A DNA stretch of 64,000 nucleotides from Enterococcus faecalis. GTDB taxonomy: Bacteria; Bacillota; Bacilli; Lactobacillales; Enterococcaceae. Positions 1-13,153 of the stretch are shown in pieces. The stretch lies in contig NZ_CP118962.1 of assembly GCF_029024925.1 (NCBI RefSeq), positions 1-64,000 of the forward strand, given 5' to 3'. Within the stretch, counting starts at the first letter, position 1. Each line of letters opens with the position of its first letter. The notes beneath the pieces were generated by a model. It was not told the origin of the DNA. It made no database searches and worked only from the letters and a program-made list of their open reading frames with translations. The position numbers were made by a program, and so were the translations under genes.

Positions 1-1344
1 ATGCCCGACGTGGAAAGTTTTTGGCATAGCCTTGAAGAAGCCTATCAAGCGATTTTGTCGGCGCCAAGTTTTGATGCTTGGATTAAAACCACACGCCCTT
101 TGAAATTAGACAACAATCAATTGTGGCTAGAAGTCCCTTCTGCAGTTCATCGTGATTACTGGGAAAAAAATCTTTCGGCAAAAATTGTCGAAACTGGATT
201 TAAATTGACCGGTGCAGAAGTGATGCCCCATTTTGTTGTTGCCGATGAAAAAGACGCAGCACTGGCACAAGAACTCGAAGAACCTGCCGAAGAAGAAGTT
301 GTTTTTAGTGAACAAAGTAAAAAAGCGATGCTTAATCCTAAGTACACTTTCGACACCTTCGTTATTGGTAAAGGAAACCAAATGGCGCACGCTGCAGCGC
401 TTGTTGTTGCCGAGGATCCAGGTTCGATTTACAATCCCCTTTTCTTCTATGGTGGTGTAGGGTTAGGGAAAACCCATTTGATGCATGCTATTGGTCATCA
501 AATGTTAGTGAATCAACCAGATGCCAAAGTCAAATATGTTAGTAGCGAAACGTTTACGAATGAATTTATCAACTCAATTCAAACAAAGACATCCGAACAA
601 TTTCGGAAAGAATATCGCAATGTTGACTTATTATTAGTCGATGATATTCAATTTTTGGCGGAAAAAGAAGCAACATTGGAAGAATTTTTCCATACCTTCA
701 ACGATCTTTACAATGAAAATAAACAAATTGTTTTAACAAGTGATCGCCCGCCGAATGATATTCCAAAATTACCTGAACGATTAGTTTCTCGCTTTGCTTG
801 GGGTTTGTCTGTCGATATCACCCCGCCTGATTTAGAAACACGGATTGCAATTTTGCGCAAAAAAGCAGATGCCGAGCGTTTAGAAATTCCGGATGATACA
901 CTAAGTTATATCGCTGGTCAAATTGATTCCAACATCCGTGAATTAGAGGGTGCTTTGGTCCGTGTTCAAGCCTTTGCAACTATTAATGGAGAAGATATTA
1001 CCACTAGTTTAGCGGCGGACGCCTTGAAATCTCTAAAATCAGTTGGTAGTAAAAATCAATTGTCCATTTTACAAATTCAAGAAGAAGTATCCAAATATTA
1101 TCATGTGCCTCTTAAAGATTTAAAAGGGAAAAAACGGGTGAAAACAATTGTGGTTCCTCGTCAAATCTCAATGTATCTTGCTAGAGAAATGACCGACAAT
1201 TCCTTGCCAAAAATTGGTGCCGAATTTGGCGGCAAAGATCATACAACGGTGATTCATGCGCACGAAAAGATTCAGCAATTATTGGAAAAAGATCCAGCGA
1301 TTCAAAAAGAAGTCAGTGAAATTAAAAATTTATTGAACTCTTAG
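1..1344 (+). CDS. dnaA: Chromosomal replication initiator DnaA
   Basis: DnaA binds 9-bp boxes at oriC in its ATP form, melts the adjacent duplex and loads the replicative helicase. The 447-aa product has the full layout: an N-terminal interaction domain (about 1-80), a short acidic linker (about 80-105), an AAA+ core with Walker A GGVGLGKTHL at 151-160 and Walker B LLLVDD at about 210-215, and a C-terminal DNA-binding domain with the signature GGKDHTTVIHA starting at about residue 410. The ATG is base 1 of the window, so its promoter and ribosome binding site are not visible. DnaA boxes follow immediately downstream and dnaN comes next, the usual order in Firmicutes. Confidence 0.98.
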   Translation: MPDVESFWHSLEEAYQAILSAPSFDAWIKTTRPLKLDNNQLWLEVPSAVHRDYWEKNLSAKIVETGFKLTGAEVMPHFVVADEKDAALAQELEEPAEEEVVFSEQSKKAMLNPKYTFDTFVIGKGNQMAHAAALVVAEDPGSIYNPLFFYGGVGLGKTHLMHAIGHQMLVNQPDAKVKYVSSETFTNEFINSIQTKTSEQFRKEYRNVDLLLVDDIQFLAEKEATLEEFFHTFNDLYNENKQIVLTSDRPPNDIPKLPERLVSRFAWGLSVDITPPDLETRIAILRKKADAERLEIPDDTLSYIAGQIDSNIRELEGALVRVQAFATINGEDITTSLAADALKSLKSVGSKNQLSILQIQEEVSKYYHVPLKDLKGKKRVKTIVVPRQISMYLAREMTDNSLPKIGAEFGGKDHTTVIHAHEKIQQLLEKDPAIQKEVSEIKNLLNS

Positions 1345-1545
1345 GATGTGGAAAACTAAACAAAAAAGAACAAAGTTATCCACAACTTATACACAAGTGG
1401 ATAACTTAGTAAAATCAATGCTCTTTTGACTTTTCCACAGAATCAACATGCCCTATTACTTTTATTATTTATTTATATATAATATACAAAACAGTGGCGT
1501 ACAAAATTAGAACGTATTGAAAATACTTAAAAAGGAGTTTACATT
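1345..1545. other. dnaA-dnaN intergenic part of oriC: DnaA boxes and AT-rich stretch
   Basis: Five DnaA-box-like 9-mers lie in about 95 bp. TTATCCACA at 1376-1384 is a perfect match. One-mismatch boxes are TTATACACA at 1387-1395, TTTTCCACA at 1431-1439, and on the minus strand TTTTCCACA at 1347-1355 and TTATCCACT at 1396-1404. An AT-only-like stretch at about 1450-1490 follows and could serve as the unwinding element; it also contains a TATAAT at 1478-1483 that may belong to the dnaN promoter. The rest of the origin is probably upstream of dnaA, outside the window. Confidence 0.85.
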
Positions 1546-2676
1546 ATGAAATTAACGGTCAAACGAAGTGTCTTTTTACAAGAATTACAAACTGTTCAAC
1601 GAGCAATTTCTTCTAAAACAACGATTCCAATCTTAACAGGTGTTAAAATTGTGTTATCAGAAGATGGCTTATCACTTACTGGGAGTAACGCGGATATTTC
1701 AATTGAAAGTTTTTTAAGTAAAGACGATGAAAAAGCTCAAATGACCATTGAACGCACAGGTAGCATCGTTTTACAATCTCGTTTCTTTGGCGAAATTATT
1801 CGTAAATTACCAGAAGATATGTTCACAATGGAAGTTCTAGATAACAATCAAGTTGCAATTACTTCAGGAAAAGCTGATTTTACGGTTAATGGATTAGATG
1901 CGGATAATTATCCGCACTTACCAGTAATTGATACTCAAAACCAAATGAAATTACCTGTTCATTTATTGACAAAAATTATTAGTGAAACAGGTTTTGCTGT
2001 ATCGATGCACGAAAGTCGTCCAATTTTAACTGGGGTTCACTTTATTTTAGAAAATCAAAAATTACTTGCCGTTGCGACAGATTCACATCGTTTAAGTCAA
2101 CGTGTGATCCCGACAGAACAAGCAGTAGAAGACTTTAACATTGTAATTCCAGGAAAAAGTTTAACTGAACTTTCTCGTTCATTAACCAATGAAGAAGAAA
2201 TGGTTGAAATCAGCATTATGGAAAACCAAGTGCTATTTAAAACAGAAACAATGTACTTCTATTCTCGTTTGTTAGAAGGAAATTATCCTGATACCAACCG
2301 TTTAATTCCAACTAGCCATAACACGCAAATTGAATTTTATGTACCAGAATTGCTTTCAGCAATCGAACGTGCCTCTTTACTTTCTCATGAAGGACGTAAC
2401 AATATTGTTCGCCTTTCAATTTCACCAGATTCTGTTGTTTTATATGGAAATTCACCTGAAATTGGAAAAGTCGAAGAAGCTTTAAACTATGAAAATGTTT
2501 CTGGTGAAGCGTTGGATATTTCTTTCAACCCAGATTATATGAAAGATGCGTTGCGAGCGTTTGGCGATATGAATATTACCGTGAAATTCCTTTCTCCAAT
2601 TCGTCCGTTTACATTGGAGCCAACCGAAACAGAACTAGATTTCATTCAACTAATTACACCGGTTCGTACAAATTAA
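1546..2676 (+). CDS. dnaN: DNA polymerase III beta sliding clamp
   Basis: DnaN forms the dimeric ring that tethers DNA polymerase III and many repair enzymes to DNA. The 376-aa length is the family norm, and the sequence runs through three repeated clamp domains of about 120 residues each, ending in the conserved-type tail TPVRTN. The start ATG is preceded by AAAGGAG with good spacing. It follows dnaA across the DnaA-box region and is closed by a hairpin terminator, so it is probably transcribed with dnaA or from its own promoter in the AT-rich gap. Confidence 0.97.
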   Translation: MKLTVKRSVFLQELQTVQRAISSKTTIPILTGVKIVLSEDGLSLTGSNADISIESFLSKDDEKAQMTIERTGSIVLQSRFFGEIIRKLPEDMFTMEVLDNNQVAITSGKADFTVNGLDADNYPHLPVIDTQNQMKLPVHLLTKIISETGFAVSMHESRPILTGVHFILENQKLLAVATDSHRLSQRVIPTEQAVEDFNIVIPGKSLTELSRSLTNEEEMVEISIMENQVLFKTETMYFYSRLLEGNYPDTNRLIPTSHNTQIEFYVPELLSAIERASLLSHEGRNNIVRLSISPDSVVLYGNSPEIGKVEEALNYENVSGEALDISFNPDYMKDALRAFGDMNITVKFLSPIRPFTLEPTETELDFIQLITPVRTN

Positions 2677-2691
2677 TCATGTTTAAAAAAG

Positions 2692-2731
2692 ACCTTCGGA
2701 AAATCAATATGATCGCCGAAGGTTCTTTTTT
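2692..2731 (+). terminator. Rho-independent terminator after dnaN
   Basis: ACCTTCGG at 2692-2699 pairs with CCGAAGGT at 2716-2723 and is followed by CTTTTTT. It lies 15 bp after the dnaN stop codon. Confidence 0.85.
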
Positions 2732-3189
2732 GTCGTCTGTTTAAAGCCGATAAACGCTGCTAGATAAGCTTTTTATAACTAGAATAGCTTTTACGCTAAT
2801 ATGATTGTGAATATTTGAACTATCGTTTGACGAATAAATTCTGCCTTTTTTTTCGTGGATAAAGAAAAAAGCCCTTTAATTTTTCGTTTAAGGGCTGTTC
2901 ATTTTTTTATGAACATTTCCTAGTGAAAGAAGTTTACGTTGCTTAAAACGACGCTCAGACCTCTACAAGCTACTTTTCTTCATTGCGCGCCCTCTTCGTT
3001 TGTCTTTGAGTTACCCCTAATTGTTTTTTAGTTAAACGCTACTCGTCATTTCTGCCAAATCAGGTCCCTTTTTTCTCAAGAAAATATCAATTTCCGTTTT
3101 AAAATGCTTTTTAAGAGTTTTTTTATCCTAATAATATTTTCGGTCATTTAGAATTAAAATTGCTTAGAATGAAAATTAGACAGATAAAT
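2732..3189. other. Gene-poor gap between dnaN and yaaA with a two-way hairpin
   Basis: No convincing gene is visible. A hairpin AGCCCTT (2870-2876) / AAGGGCT (2890-2896) has T-runs on both sides, so it can end transcripts from either strand. On the minus strand, a frame from about 3126 down to 3030 reads as plausible protein (including FLRKKGPDLAEMTSSV then stop) but has no start codon, suggesting a gene remnant or chance. The end of the gap carries the yaaA promoter. Confidence 0.5.
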
Positions 3190-3218
3190 TTGTTTTCTCT
3201 TATGAAAAAGGGTATAAT
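3190..3218 (+). promoter_or_regulatory. Promoter of yaaA-recF-gyrBA
   Basis: TTGTTT at 3190-3195, 17-bp spacer, perfect TATAAT at 3213-3218. It lies 38 bp upstream of the yaaA start codon. Confidence 0.75.
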
Positions 3219-3255
3219 ATATATGAGAACGTATTAGAAAAAAGAGGGATGCACA

Positions 3256-3487
3256 TTGAAAAAAACGTTTGTTTTAGCAACTGAGTATATAACGCTTGGT
3301 CAGTTTCTTAAAGAAATCAACGTCATTGGTAGTGGCGGCCAAGCCAAATGGTATTTGGCAGATAATAGCGTGTTTGTTGATGGCGAGTTGGAAAATCGTC
3401 GCGGACGGAAACTTTATGCGGGCATGATGATTGAGATACCTGAAGAAGGTACTTTTTTTATGGTGAAAAACGGAAACGAGTCCGACG

Positions 3488-3501
<14 letters not shown>
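3256..3501 (+). CDS. yaaA: S4-domain RNA-binding protein YaaA
   Basis: This 81-aa protein is essentially one S4 RNA-binding fold (GQFLKEINVIGSGGQAKWYL, then VFVDGELENRRGRKLYAGM). It belongs to the YaaA/YbcJ-like family that sits between dnaN and recF in Firmicutes; a role in ribosome assembly is suggested for the family, and the exact role is not settled. The start is a TTG at 3256 served by AAAGAGGGA; the nearby ATG at 3249 is in another frame. Its end overlaps recF by 14 bp, which implies translational coupling. Confidence 0.9.
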
Positions 3502-6561
<3,060 letters not shown>

Positions 6562-6616
6562 TGTGTCGCAACGTTGTAAGAGACGCTAGAACATATATTT
6601 AGAGGGGAAAAAATTC

Positions 6617-9118
6617 ATGAGTGAAGAAATTAAAGAAAACATTCAAGACGTCAATCTGACCAGCGAAATGAAAGAATCTTTCATTGACTACGCAATGAGT
6701 GTTATCGTAGCCCGCGCGTTACCTGACGTTCGTGACGGTTTAAAACCTGTTCATCGCCGAATCTTATATGGAATGAACGAATTAGGGGTAACCCCTGATA
6801 AACCACACAAAAAATCAGCCCGGATTGTTGGGGATGTTATGGGTAAATATCACCCCCATGGGGACAGTGCGATTTACGAATCAATGGTGCGGATGGCACA
6901 ACCTTTTAGTTATCGGGCTATGTTAGTTGACGGCCACGGAAACTTCGGTTCTGTCGATGGTGACGGCGCTGCCGCTATGCGTTATACCGAAGCACGTATG
7001 AGTAAAATTGCTTTAGAAATGCTACGAGATATTAACAAAAATACAGTCGATTTCCAAGGAAACTATGATGATTCAGAACAAGAACCAGTAGTTTTACCTG
7101 CTCGTTTTCCAAACTTACTAGTTAACGGAACAACGGGGATTGCGGTGGGGATGGCAACAAATATTCCACCACATAATTTAAGTGAAGTGATTGATGCAAC
7201 AAGTTTATTGATGGACAATCCTGATGTAACGACGAATGAATTGATGGAAGTGTTACCTGGACCAGATTTTCCAACAGGCGGTTTAGTGATGGGGAAATCA
7301 GGGATTCGCCGAGCATATGAAACAGGGAAAGGTTCGATTACTGTTCGTGCAAAAGTTGAATTGACTGAAATGCCGAATGGAAAAGAACGTATTTTAGTAA
7401 CTGAATTGCCTTATATGGTGAATAAAGCCAAATTAATCGAACGAATTTCTGAATTACACAGAGATAAACGAATTGAAGGAATTACTGATTTGCGGGATGA
7501 ATCTTCTCGTGAAGGCATGCGGATCGTCATCGATGTTCGTCGAGATGTGAGTGCCTCTGTTGTGTTAAACAACTTGTACAAAATGACTGCCTTACAAACA
7601 TCTTTTGGTTTTAACATGTTAGCCATCGAAAAAGGCGTACCAAAAATTTTAAGCTTGAAACGTATTTTAGAAAACTACGTCGAGCACCAAAAAGAAGTCA
7701 TTACTCGCCGGACGATTTTTGACAAAAACAAAGCAGAAGCACGGGCGCATATTTTAGAAGGTCTACGAATTGCCTTAGATCATATCGATGAAATCATTGC
7801 CATTATCCGTGGATCACAATCAGATGACGAAGCAAAAGCAACGTTAATTGAACGCTTTGAATTTTCAGATCGTCAAGCGCAAGCGATTTTAGATATGCGT
7901 TTACGCCGTTTAACAGGCTTAGAACGCGACAAAATTGAAAATGAATATCAAGAGCTATTGAAATTCATTGCGGACTTAGAGGACATTTTAGCCCGCCCAG
8001 AACGCGTCATTGAAATCATTAAAACAGAGTTAAATGACGTTCGCACAAAATTTGGTGATGCACGACGCACAGAATTATTAGTAGGTGAAGTCTTAAGTCT
8101 TGAAGATGAAGATTTAATCGAAGAAGAAGAAGTCGTGATTACATTAACCAATAACGGCTACATTAAGCGGATGGCAAACTCTGAATTCCGGGCGCAACGC
8201 CGTGGCGGACGTGGTGTCCAAGGCATGGGCGTTCATGATGATGATTTCGTGAAAAACCTAGTTTCTTGTTCAACACACGACACGTTATTATTCTTTACGA
8301 ACACTGGGAAAGTTTACCGAGCAAAAGGTTACGAAATCCCTGAATACGGTAGAACAGCAAAAGGAATTCCAGTGATTAACTTACTGGGAATTGATTCTGC
8401 AGAAAAAATTCAAGCGATTATTTCTGTTGAGGGCAAAGCGGAAGCAGGTAAATACTTGTTCTTCACAACCTTAAAAGGAACCGTCAAACGGACAGCCGTA
8501 ACAGCCTTTTCTAATATCCGTAGTAATGGATTAATCGCCATTAGCTTAAAAGAAGATGATGAGTTAGTTAACGTGGTAACGACTAATGGCAATCAGAAGA
8601 TGATTATCGGAACACATGCAGGATACTCTGTCACATTTGATGAAAATACTGTACGTGATATGGGCCGGACAGCATCAGGTGTTCGGGGAATCCGTCTCCG
8701 CGAAAATGATTATGTGGTCGGTGCAGCGATTCTGGATGAAAACAAAGAAGTCCTAGTTATTACTGAAAATGGTTACGGTAAGCGTACAAAAGCTTCTGAA
8801 TATCCAGTTAAAGGACGTGGCGGTAAAGGGATTAAGACAGCAAATATCACTGAGAAAAATGGTCCATTAGCTGGTTTAACCACGGTCAATGGTGATGAAG
8901 ATATCTTATTGATTACGAACAAAGGCGTCATTATCCGCTTTAACGTTGATTCTGTTTCTCAAACAGGACGCGCAACATTAGGGGTTCGTTTAATGAGAAT
9001 GGAAGATGGTGCCAAAGTGGTAACAATGGCTGTTGTAGAACCAGAAGAAGTGGAAGAAGAAATCGTTGAAGTTGTAGAAACAACAGAAAACGAAACAACA
9101 TCAGAAACAGAAGAATAA
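6617..9118 (+). CDS. gyrA: DNA gyrase subunit A
   Basis: This is the DNA cleavage and rejoining subunit of gyrase. The 833-aa protein begins with the winged-helix breakage domain; the catalytic tyrosine is Tyr123 in RYTEARM. The quinolone-resistance-determining stretch [10 protein letters not shown] keeps Ser84 and Glu88 (Ser83/Glu87 in E. coli numbering), the wild-type state. The C-terminal beta-pinwheel includes the GyrA-box-like QRRGGRG, and the tail is very acidic. The start ATG follows AGAGGGG. A strong terminator follows the gene. Confidence 0.98.
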   Translation: MSEEIKENIQDVNLTSEMKESFIDYAMSVIVARALPDVRDGLKPVHRRILYGMNELGVTPDKPHKKSARIVGDVMGKYHPHGDSAIYESMVRMAQPFSYRAMLVDGHGNFGSVDGDGAAAMRYTEARMSKIALEMLRDINKNTVDFQGNYDDSEQEPVVLPARFPNLLVNGTTGIAVGMATNIPPHNLSEVIDATSLLMDNPDVTTNELMEVLPGPDFPTGGLVMGKSGIRRAYETGKGSITVRAKVELTEMPNGKERILVTELPYMVNKAKLIERISELHRDKRIEGITDLRDESSREGMRIVIDVRRDVSASVVLNNLYKMTALQTSFGFNMLAIEKGVPKILSLKRILENYVEHQKEVITRRTIFDKNKAEARAHILEGLRIALDHIDEIIAIIRGSQSDDEAKATLIERFEFSDRQAQAILDMRLRRLTGLERDKIENEYQELLKFIADLEDILARPERVIEIIKTELNDVRTKFGDARRTELLVGEVLSLEDEDLIEEEEVVITLTNNGYIKRMANSEFRAQRRGGRGVQGMGVHDDDFVKNLVSCSTHDTLLFFTNTGKVYRAKGYEIPEYGRTAKGIPVINLLGIDSAEKIQAIISVEGKAEAGKYLFFTTLKGTVKRTAVTAFSNIRSNGLIAISLKEDDELVNVVTTNGNQKMIIGTHAGYSVTFDENTVRDMGRTASGVRGIRLRENDYVVGAAILDENKEVLVITENGYGKRTKASEYPVKGRGGKGIKTANITEKNGPLAGLTTVNGDEDILLITNKGVIIRFNVDSVSQTGRATLGVRLMRMEDGAKVVTMAVVEPEEVEEEIVEVVETTENETTSETEE

Positions 9119-9124
9119 CATAAA

Positions 9125-9153
9125 AAAGTTTCGCCAGTTGGCGAAACTTTTTT
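9125..9153 (+). terminator. Terminator after gyrA
   Basis: AAAGTTTCGCC (9125-9135), 4-nt loop, GGCGAAACTTT (9140-9150) and a T-run: a textbook intrinsic terminator. Confidence 0.93.
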
Positions 9154-9177
9154 ATTGGGGCTTTTCAAAACTATTTC

Positions 9178-9206
9178 TTGCTTTTGTCCATCAATTAGCA
9201 TATAAT
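9178..9206 (+). promoter_or_regulatory. Promoter of rpsF-ssb-rpsR
   Basis: TTGCTT at 9178-9183, 17-bp spacer, TATAAT at 9201-9206, placed about 86 bp upstream of rpsF. Confidence 0.75.
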
Positions 9207-9236
9207 TAGAGATTGTGAACTACCTTTTTAGGTATG

Positions 9237-9283
9237 TTCTCCTTGCTCTTAGCCAACTAAGAGCCTTGAAGTCCATAGGGAGG
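9237..9283 (+). promoter_or_regulatory. Structured rpsF leader that can hide the ribosome binding site
   Basis: A perfect 8-bp stem GCTCTTAG (9245-9252) / CTAAGAGC (9257-9264) sits inside an outer pairing of CTCC (9239-9242) with GGAG of the rpsF Shine-Dalgarno (9279-9282). This resembles the S6:S18-binding leaders known for rpsF operons; the protein-binding trinucleotide was not clearly identified, so the assignment is tentative. Confidence 0.5.
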
Positions 9284-9292
9284 TGAAAATCA

Positions 9293-9595
9293 ATGAGTCA
9301 AGATACGAAGTACGAAATCATGTACATTATTCGTCCGAACATTGATGAAGAAGCAAAAACTGCTTTAGTAGAACGTTTCGACACAATCTTAAAAGATAAC
9401 GGAGCAGAAGTTATCGAATCTAAAGATTGGGAAAAACGCCGCTTAGCATATGAAATGAACGGATTCCGTGAAGGCATCTATCATATCGTTAATGTTACTT
9501 CTCCATCAACAGCTGGCGCAATCAACGAGTTTGATCGTTTAGCAAAAATCAATGACGATATTATCCGTCATATGATCGTGAAGGTAGAAGCATAA
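9293..9595 (+). CDS. rpsF: 30S ribosomal protein S6
   Basis: S6 binds the platform of the small ribosomal subunit together with S18, whose gene lies two genes downstream. The 100-aa product has the family N-terminus [16 protein letters not shown] and the central [19 protein letters not shown]. Start ATG follows the strong GGGAGGTG. It is first in the rpsF-ssb-rpsR operon, the classical order that couples ribosomal proteins to single-strand DNA-binding protein. Confidence 0.97.
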   Translation: MSQDTKYEIMYIIRPNIDEEAKTALVERFDTILKDNGAEVIESKDWEKRRLAYEMNGFREGIYHIVNVTSPSTAGAINEFDRLAKINDDIIRHMIVKVEA

Positions 9596-9597
9596 TT

Positions 9598-9613
9598 TGT
9601 TTCACATGAAACA
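9598..9613. other. parS-like centromere site (one mismatch)
   Basis: TGTTTCACATGAAACA differs from the consensus parS palindrome TGTTTCACGTGAAACA at one central base. It lies between rpsF and ssb, 9.6 kb from dnaA, where chromosomal parS sites cluster. Confidence 0.75.
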
Positions 9614-9639
9614 TTTATTGACGAAAGGAGATGTTTTGA

Positions 9640-10206
9640 ATGATTAATAACGTTGTATTAGTCGGAAGATTGACAAAAGATCCTGACTTACGTTACACCG
9701 CTAGTGGTTCAGCTGTTGCGACCTTTACACTTGCTGTAAACCGTAACTTTACGAATCAAAATGGTGACCGTGAAGCAGACTTTATCAACTGTGTGATTTG
9801 GCGTAAACCCGCAGAAACAATGGCTAATTATGCCCGTAAAGGTACATTATTAGGTGTTGTCGGAAGAATTCAAACTCGTAACTACGAGAACCAACAAGGT
9901 CAACGTGTCTACGTAACTGAAGTGGTTTGTGAAAACTTCCAATTGTTAGAATCTCGTTCTGCTTCAGAACAAAGAGGAACTGGCGGCGGTAGCTTTAATA
10001 ACAACGAAAATGGTTATCAATCACAAAATCGTAGCTTTGGTAATAACAATGCCGGTTCTGGATTTAATAACAACAACAATAGTTTCAATCCATCATCTTC
10101 TCAGTCGCAAAACAATAACGGTATGCCTGATTTCGATAAAGATTCTGATCCATTTGGTGGCTCAGGTTCATCTATCGACATTTCAGATGATGATTTACCA
10201 TTCTAA
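9640..10206 (+). CDS. ssb: Single-stranded DNA-binding protein
   Basis: SSB coats single-stranded DNA in replication, repair and recombination. The 188-aa product has an N-terminal OB fold (about 1-105; [19 protein letters not shown]), a long Gly/Asn/Gln/Ser-rich disordered linker (about 115-175), and the acidic C-terminal tip DDDLPF that docks partner proteins. The start ATG is preceded by AAAGGAG. It sits in the rpsF-ssb-rpsR operon; a parS-like site fills the short gap upstream. Confidence 0.97.
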   Translation: MINNVVLVGRLTKDPDLRYTASGSAVATFTLAVNRNFTNQNGDREADFINCVIWRKPAETMANYARKGTLLGVVGRIQTRNYENQQGQRVYVTEVVCENFQLLESRSASEQRGTGGGSFNNNENGYQSQNRSFGNNNAGSGFNNNNNSFNPSSSQSQNNNGMPDFDKDSDPFGGSGSSIDISDDDLPF

Positions 10207-10231
10207 ACGAATTTGATAGGAGGGAACAAGA

Positions 10232-10471
10232 ATGGCACAACAAAGAAGAGGCGGACGTAAACGTCGGAAAGTCGACTACATCGCAGCAAACCACATCGAA
10301 TACATCGACTATAAAGATACTGAATTGTTAAAACGATTCATTTCAGAACGTGGCAAAATTTTACCACGTCGTGTTACAGGTACTGGCGCTAAAAACCAAC
10401 GTAAATTAACGATTGCTATTAAACGCGCACGTATCATGGGATTATTACCATTCGTTAGTGACGAACAATAA
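10232..10471 (+). CDS. rpsR: 30S ribosomal protein S18
   Basis: S18 is the platform protein that forms a heterodimer with S6. The 79-aa basic protein shows the family body [20 protein letters not shown] and [11 protein letters not shown]. The start ATG follows GGAGGG. It is last in the rpsF operon and is followed at once by an intrinsic terminator. The N-terminal [10 protein letters not shown] lacks the zinc-ligand cysteines of some S18 variants. Confidence 0.97.
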   Translation: MAQQRRGGRKRRKVDYIAANHIEYIDYKDTELLKRFISERGKILPRRVTGTGAKNQRKLTIAIKRARIMGLLPFVSDEQ

Positions 10472-10490
10472 TTTTATGACAATTTCCAGA

Positions 10491-10520
10491 ACCAAAGAGC
10501 TTGCTCTTTGGTTCTTTTTT
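10491..10520 (+). terminator. Terminator of the rpsF-ssb-rpsR operon
   Basis: ACCAAAGAGC pairs with GCTCTTTGGT and is followed by TCTTTTTT. Confidence 0.9.
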
Positions 10521-10531
10521 ATCTTGACTAG

Positions 10532-10547
10532 TGTTTCACGTGAAACA
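10532..10547. other. Perfect parS centromere site
   Basis: TGTTTCACGTGAAACA is an exact copy of the generic bacterial parS palindrome bound by ParB (Spo0J). It lies in the rpsR-gdpP gap. A TTGACT at 10524-10529 directly upstream could be a -35 element, with the parS then filling the promoter spacer. Confidence 0.9.
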
Positions 10548-10675
10548 TAACAAGGTTCGCAGAATGAAGTGTTTTGTGATAAAATAAGGGATGAAATAAC
10601 TAGTGAATCACCAGAGCAATATGCTCGTTGGAACAAGTCGCCTCAAAGGTCTGCAGAAAGATTGGAGGCAAAAAA

Positions 10676-12652
10676 ATGCAAAAGAAGAGAATTCAAAAAA
10701 ACGGTTTCTTAATTGTTGTGGGTCTTCTCTTAGTAGAATTTCTCCTCTATTTCTTACTAACAAATAAATGGCTGCTATTGGCGGTAATTATCGCATTAGA
10801 TATCTTTCTCTTAGTGGTTATTCGGCTGTTGATTAGAGATGTAGAAATTACGAACGTAGAAAAGATTCAAGAAGCAAGTTCCATTGCTGAACAATCGTTG
10901 GATTATGTTGTAAATGAAGTACCTGTGGGAATTATTACGTATAACGGGGAAACACGCGCGGTAGAATGGCTTAATCCTTATGCTGCTTCTATTTTTAATA
11001 AAGACAATCAGCTAACGTTAACCGCTAGCCAAGTGACGTCTTATTTAGAATTAGCAGAACGAAACCAAGATATTTTTACGATTGACGAAAATACCTATCG
11101 CTTTAGCGTCAATAAAGAACAACATACAATTACTTTTGAAGATATCACTAAAGAAAGTAATTTGTATCAAGAAAAAGTCGAAATGCAAACGGCTATTGGC
11201 ATTGTGTCTGTCGATAATTATGATGATGTCACCGATACAATGGACGAGAAAGAAATTTCTTATTTGAATAGTTTCATTACGACGATGGTTTCTGATTGGA
11301 TGGACCAATACAAAGTTTTTTATAAGCGAATCAACGCAGAACGTTATTTTTTCATTGCCCAATGGGAAGATATTCAAAAAATGATGGACGAAAAATTTTC
11401 TATTTTGGATACGATCCGTAAGGAATCAGCTAACCATGAAGTAGCCATTACGTTAAGTATGGGGATTGCTTATGGGGGGCCAACCTTAGATCAAACCGGG
11501 ACCACGGCTCAAACAAACCTAGATACAGCTTTAGTACGTGGCGGCGATCAAGTGGTTGTAAAAGAAGCCAAAGATGAAGCGAAGCCGTTATTTTTTGGTG
11601 GAAAAACGGCAGTAACGACGAAACGTTCCCAAGTACGTTCTCGCGCAATGAGCATGGCAATTAAGGGAATTATTGCGGAATCAGCTGACATCTATATTAT
11701 GGGCCATCGTTATCCAGATATGGATGCGTTAGGTTCAGCATTTGGTGTTGCTCGTTTAGCCTCGTTTAATAATCGAAAAGCGTGGATTGTTTTAGATGAA
11801 AATGAAATCATTCCCGATGTCAAAAGAGTGTTAGAGGCGATTAAAGAGTACCCAGAATTAGAAGAGCGCATTATTAGTCCTAAAGAGGCCATGAAGCGCA
11901 AGAAAGAAAGTAGCTTATTAGTTATGGTAGATTACCATAAACCGTCTCTATCGATCTCACAAGAGCTCTATGAGCGTTTTGATAAAGTGGTAATCATTGA
12001 TCACCATCGACGAGGAGACGAATTTCCAGCAAAACCCTTGCTTTCTTATATTGAATCTTCTGCCTCTTCTGCTTCAGAATTAGTCACAGAATTGATCGAA
12101 TACCAAAGTAATAGCGCAAATAAACTGCAGGCCTTTGAAGCAACCATGATGTTGGCGGGAATTGTGGTTGATACGAAAAGTTTCAATACACGAACGACGG
12201 CGCGAACATTTGATGTGGCTAGTTATTTACGAACTTGTGGAGCAGACTCATCTTTAGTACAATATCTATTAAGTTCTGATCTTACAAGCTATCTGGAAAT
12301 GAACAACTTAATCTCTAAAAGCGAATATGTCACAAAAGATACCGTCGTTGTTGCAGGGAGTGAAGACAAAGAATATGATAGTGTCACAGCTGCCAAAACA
12401 GCGGACACATTACTTTCTATGGCAGGGATTAATGCAGCATTTGTCATTACCAAGCGGACGGATCAACAGATTGGCATTAGTGCTCGGAGTAATGGTTCAA
12501 TTAATGTCCAAATTATTATGGAAAATTTAGGTGGTGGCGGTCACTTTACTAATGCGGCAGTACAATTATCAAACGTAACAGTAGCAGAAGTAAAAGAGCA
12601 ACTACTTGATGTAATTCGTCAAAATATTAATGAAATGTATGAACAGGAGTGA
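10676..12652 (+). CDS. gdpP: Cyclic-di-AMP phosphodiesterase GdpP
   Basis: GdpP is membrane bound and hydrolyses c-di-AMP to pApA, controlling potassium, turgor and beta-lactam tolerance. The 658-aa protein has two N-terminal membrane helices (about 8-50), a degenerate PAS domain (about 75-140), a degenerate GGDEF domain and the DHH/DHHA1 phosphodiesterase. Metal-ligand candidates are intact: H344, D348 and D350 in [14 protein letters not shown]419, and the DHH at 442-444; the C-terminal motif [10 protein letters not shown] is present. ATG 10676 was chosen because TTGGAGG precedes it; the frame opens 16 codons earlier at a TTG without a ribosome site. It abuts rplI. Confidence 0.95.
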   Translation: MQKKRIQKNGFLIVVGLLLVEFLLYFLLTNKWLLLAVIIALDIFLLVVIRLLIRDVEITNVEKIQEASSIAEQSLDYVVNEVPVGIITYNGETRAVEWLNPYAASIFNKDNQLTLTASQVTSYLELAERNQDIFTIDENTYRFSVNKEQHTITFEDITKESNLYQEKVEMQTAIGIVSVDNYDDVTDTMDEKEISYLNSFITTMVSDWMDQYKVFYKRINAERYFFIAQWEDIQKMMDEKFSILDTIRKESANHEVAITLSMGIAYGGPTLDQTGTTAQTNLDTALVRGGDQVVVKEAKDEAKPLFFGGKTAVTTKRSQVRSRAMSMAIKGIIAESADIYIMGHRYPDMDALGSAFGVARLASFNNRKAWIVLDENEIIPDVKRVLEAIKEYPELEERIISPKEAMKRKKESSLLVMVDYHKPSLSISQELYERFDKVVIIDHHRRGDEFPAKPLLSYIESSASSASELVTELIEYQSNSANKLQAFEATMMLAGIVVDTKSFNTRTTARTFDVASYLRTCGADSSLVQYLLSSDLTSYLEMNNLISKSEYVTKDTVVVAGSEDKEYDSVTAAKTADTLLSMAGINAAFVITKRTDQQIGISARSNGSINVQIIMENLGGGGHFTNAAVQLSNVTVAEVKEQLLDVIRQNINEMYEQE

Positions 12653-12657
12653 AGAAA

Positions 12658-13110
12658 ATGAAAGTCATTTTTTTACAAGACGTTAAAGGAAAAGGAAAAA
12701 AAGGGGACGTAAAAGAAGTGCCAACTGGTTACGCCCAAAACTTTTTAATTAAAAATGGTTATGCGAAAGAAGCCAATAAAGGGAGCATGAGTGCGTTAGC
12801 GGGTCAAAAGAAAGCCCAAGAAAAACATGAAGCAGAAGTTTTAGCACAAGCAAAAGAAATGCAAGCCTTTTTAGAAGATGAAAAGACTGTTGTAGAGATC
12901 AAGGCAAAAGCTGGAGAAGACAGCCGTTTATTTGGCTCAATTCCTTCAAAACAAATTGCAGAAGCCTTAAACAAACAATACAATGTAAAATTGGATAAAC
13001 GCAAAATCGAATTAGCCAACCCAATTCGTTCTCTAGGCTACACTAACGTACCAGTCAAACTACATCATGAAGTTACAGCGAAAATTAAGGTTCATGTCGT
13101 AGCGGAATAA
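12658..13110 (+). CDS. rplI: 50S ribosomal protein L9
   Basis: L9 is an elongated two-domain protein that binds 23S rRNA near the L1 stalk. The 150-aa product begins [21 protein letters not shown], then has the long connecting helix (about 40-75) and the C-terminal domain ending [22 protein letters not shown] 12658 is chosen over an upstream GTG because CAGGAGTGAAG precedes it and the family starts here. It follows gdpP by 5 bp, the conserved gdpP-rplI-dnaB arrangement. Confidence 0.96.
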   Translation: MKVIFLQDVKGKGKKGDVKEVPTGYAQNFLIKNGYAKEANKGSMSALAGQKKAQEKHEAEVLAQAKEMQAFLEDEKTVVEIKAKAGEDSRLFGSIPSKQIAEALNKQYNVKLDKRKIELANPIRSLGYTNVPVKLHHEVTAKIKVHVVAE

Positions 13111-13123
13111 TACAATCGATAAA

Positions 13124-13153
13124 AAAGAAGCCGATTTCTCCGGCTTCTTTTTT
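13124..13153 (+). terminator. Terminator after rplI
   Basis: GAAGCCG (13127-13133) pairs with CGGCTTC (13141-13147), followed by TTTTTT. Confidence 0.88.
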
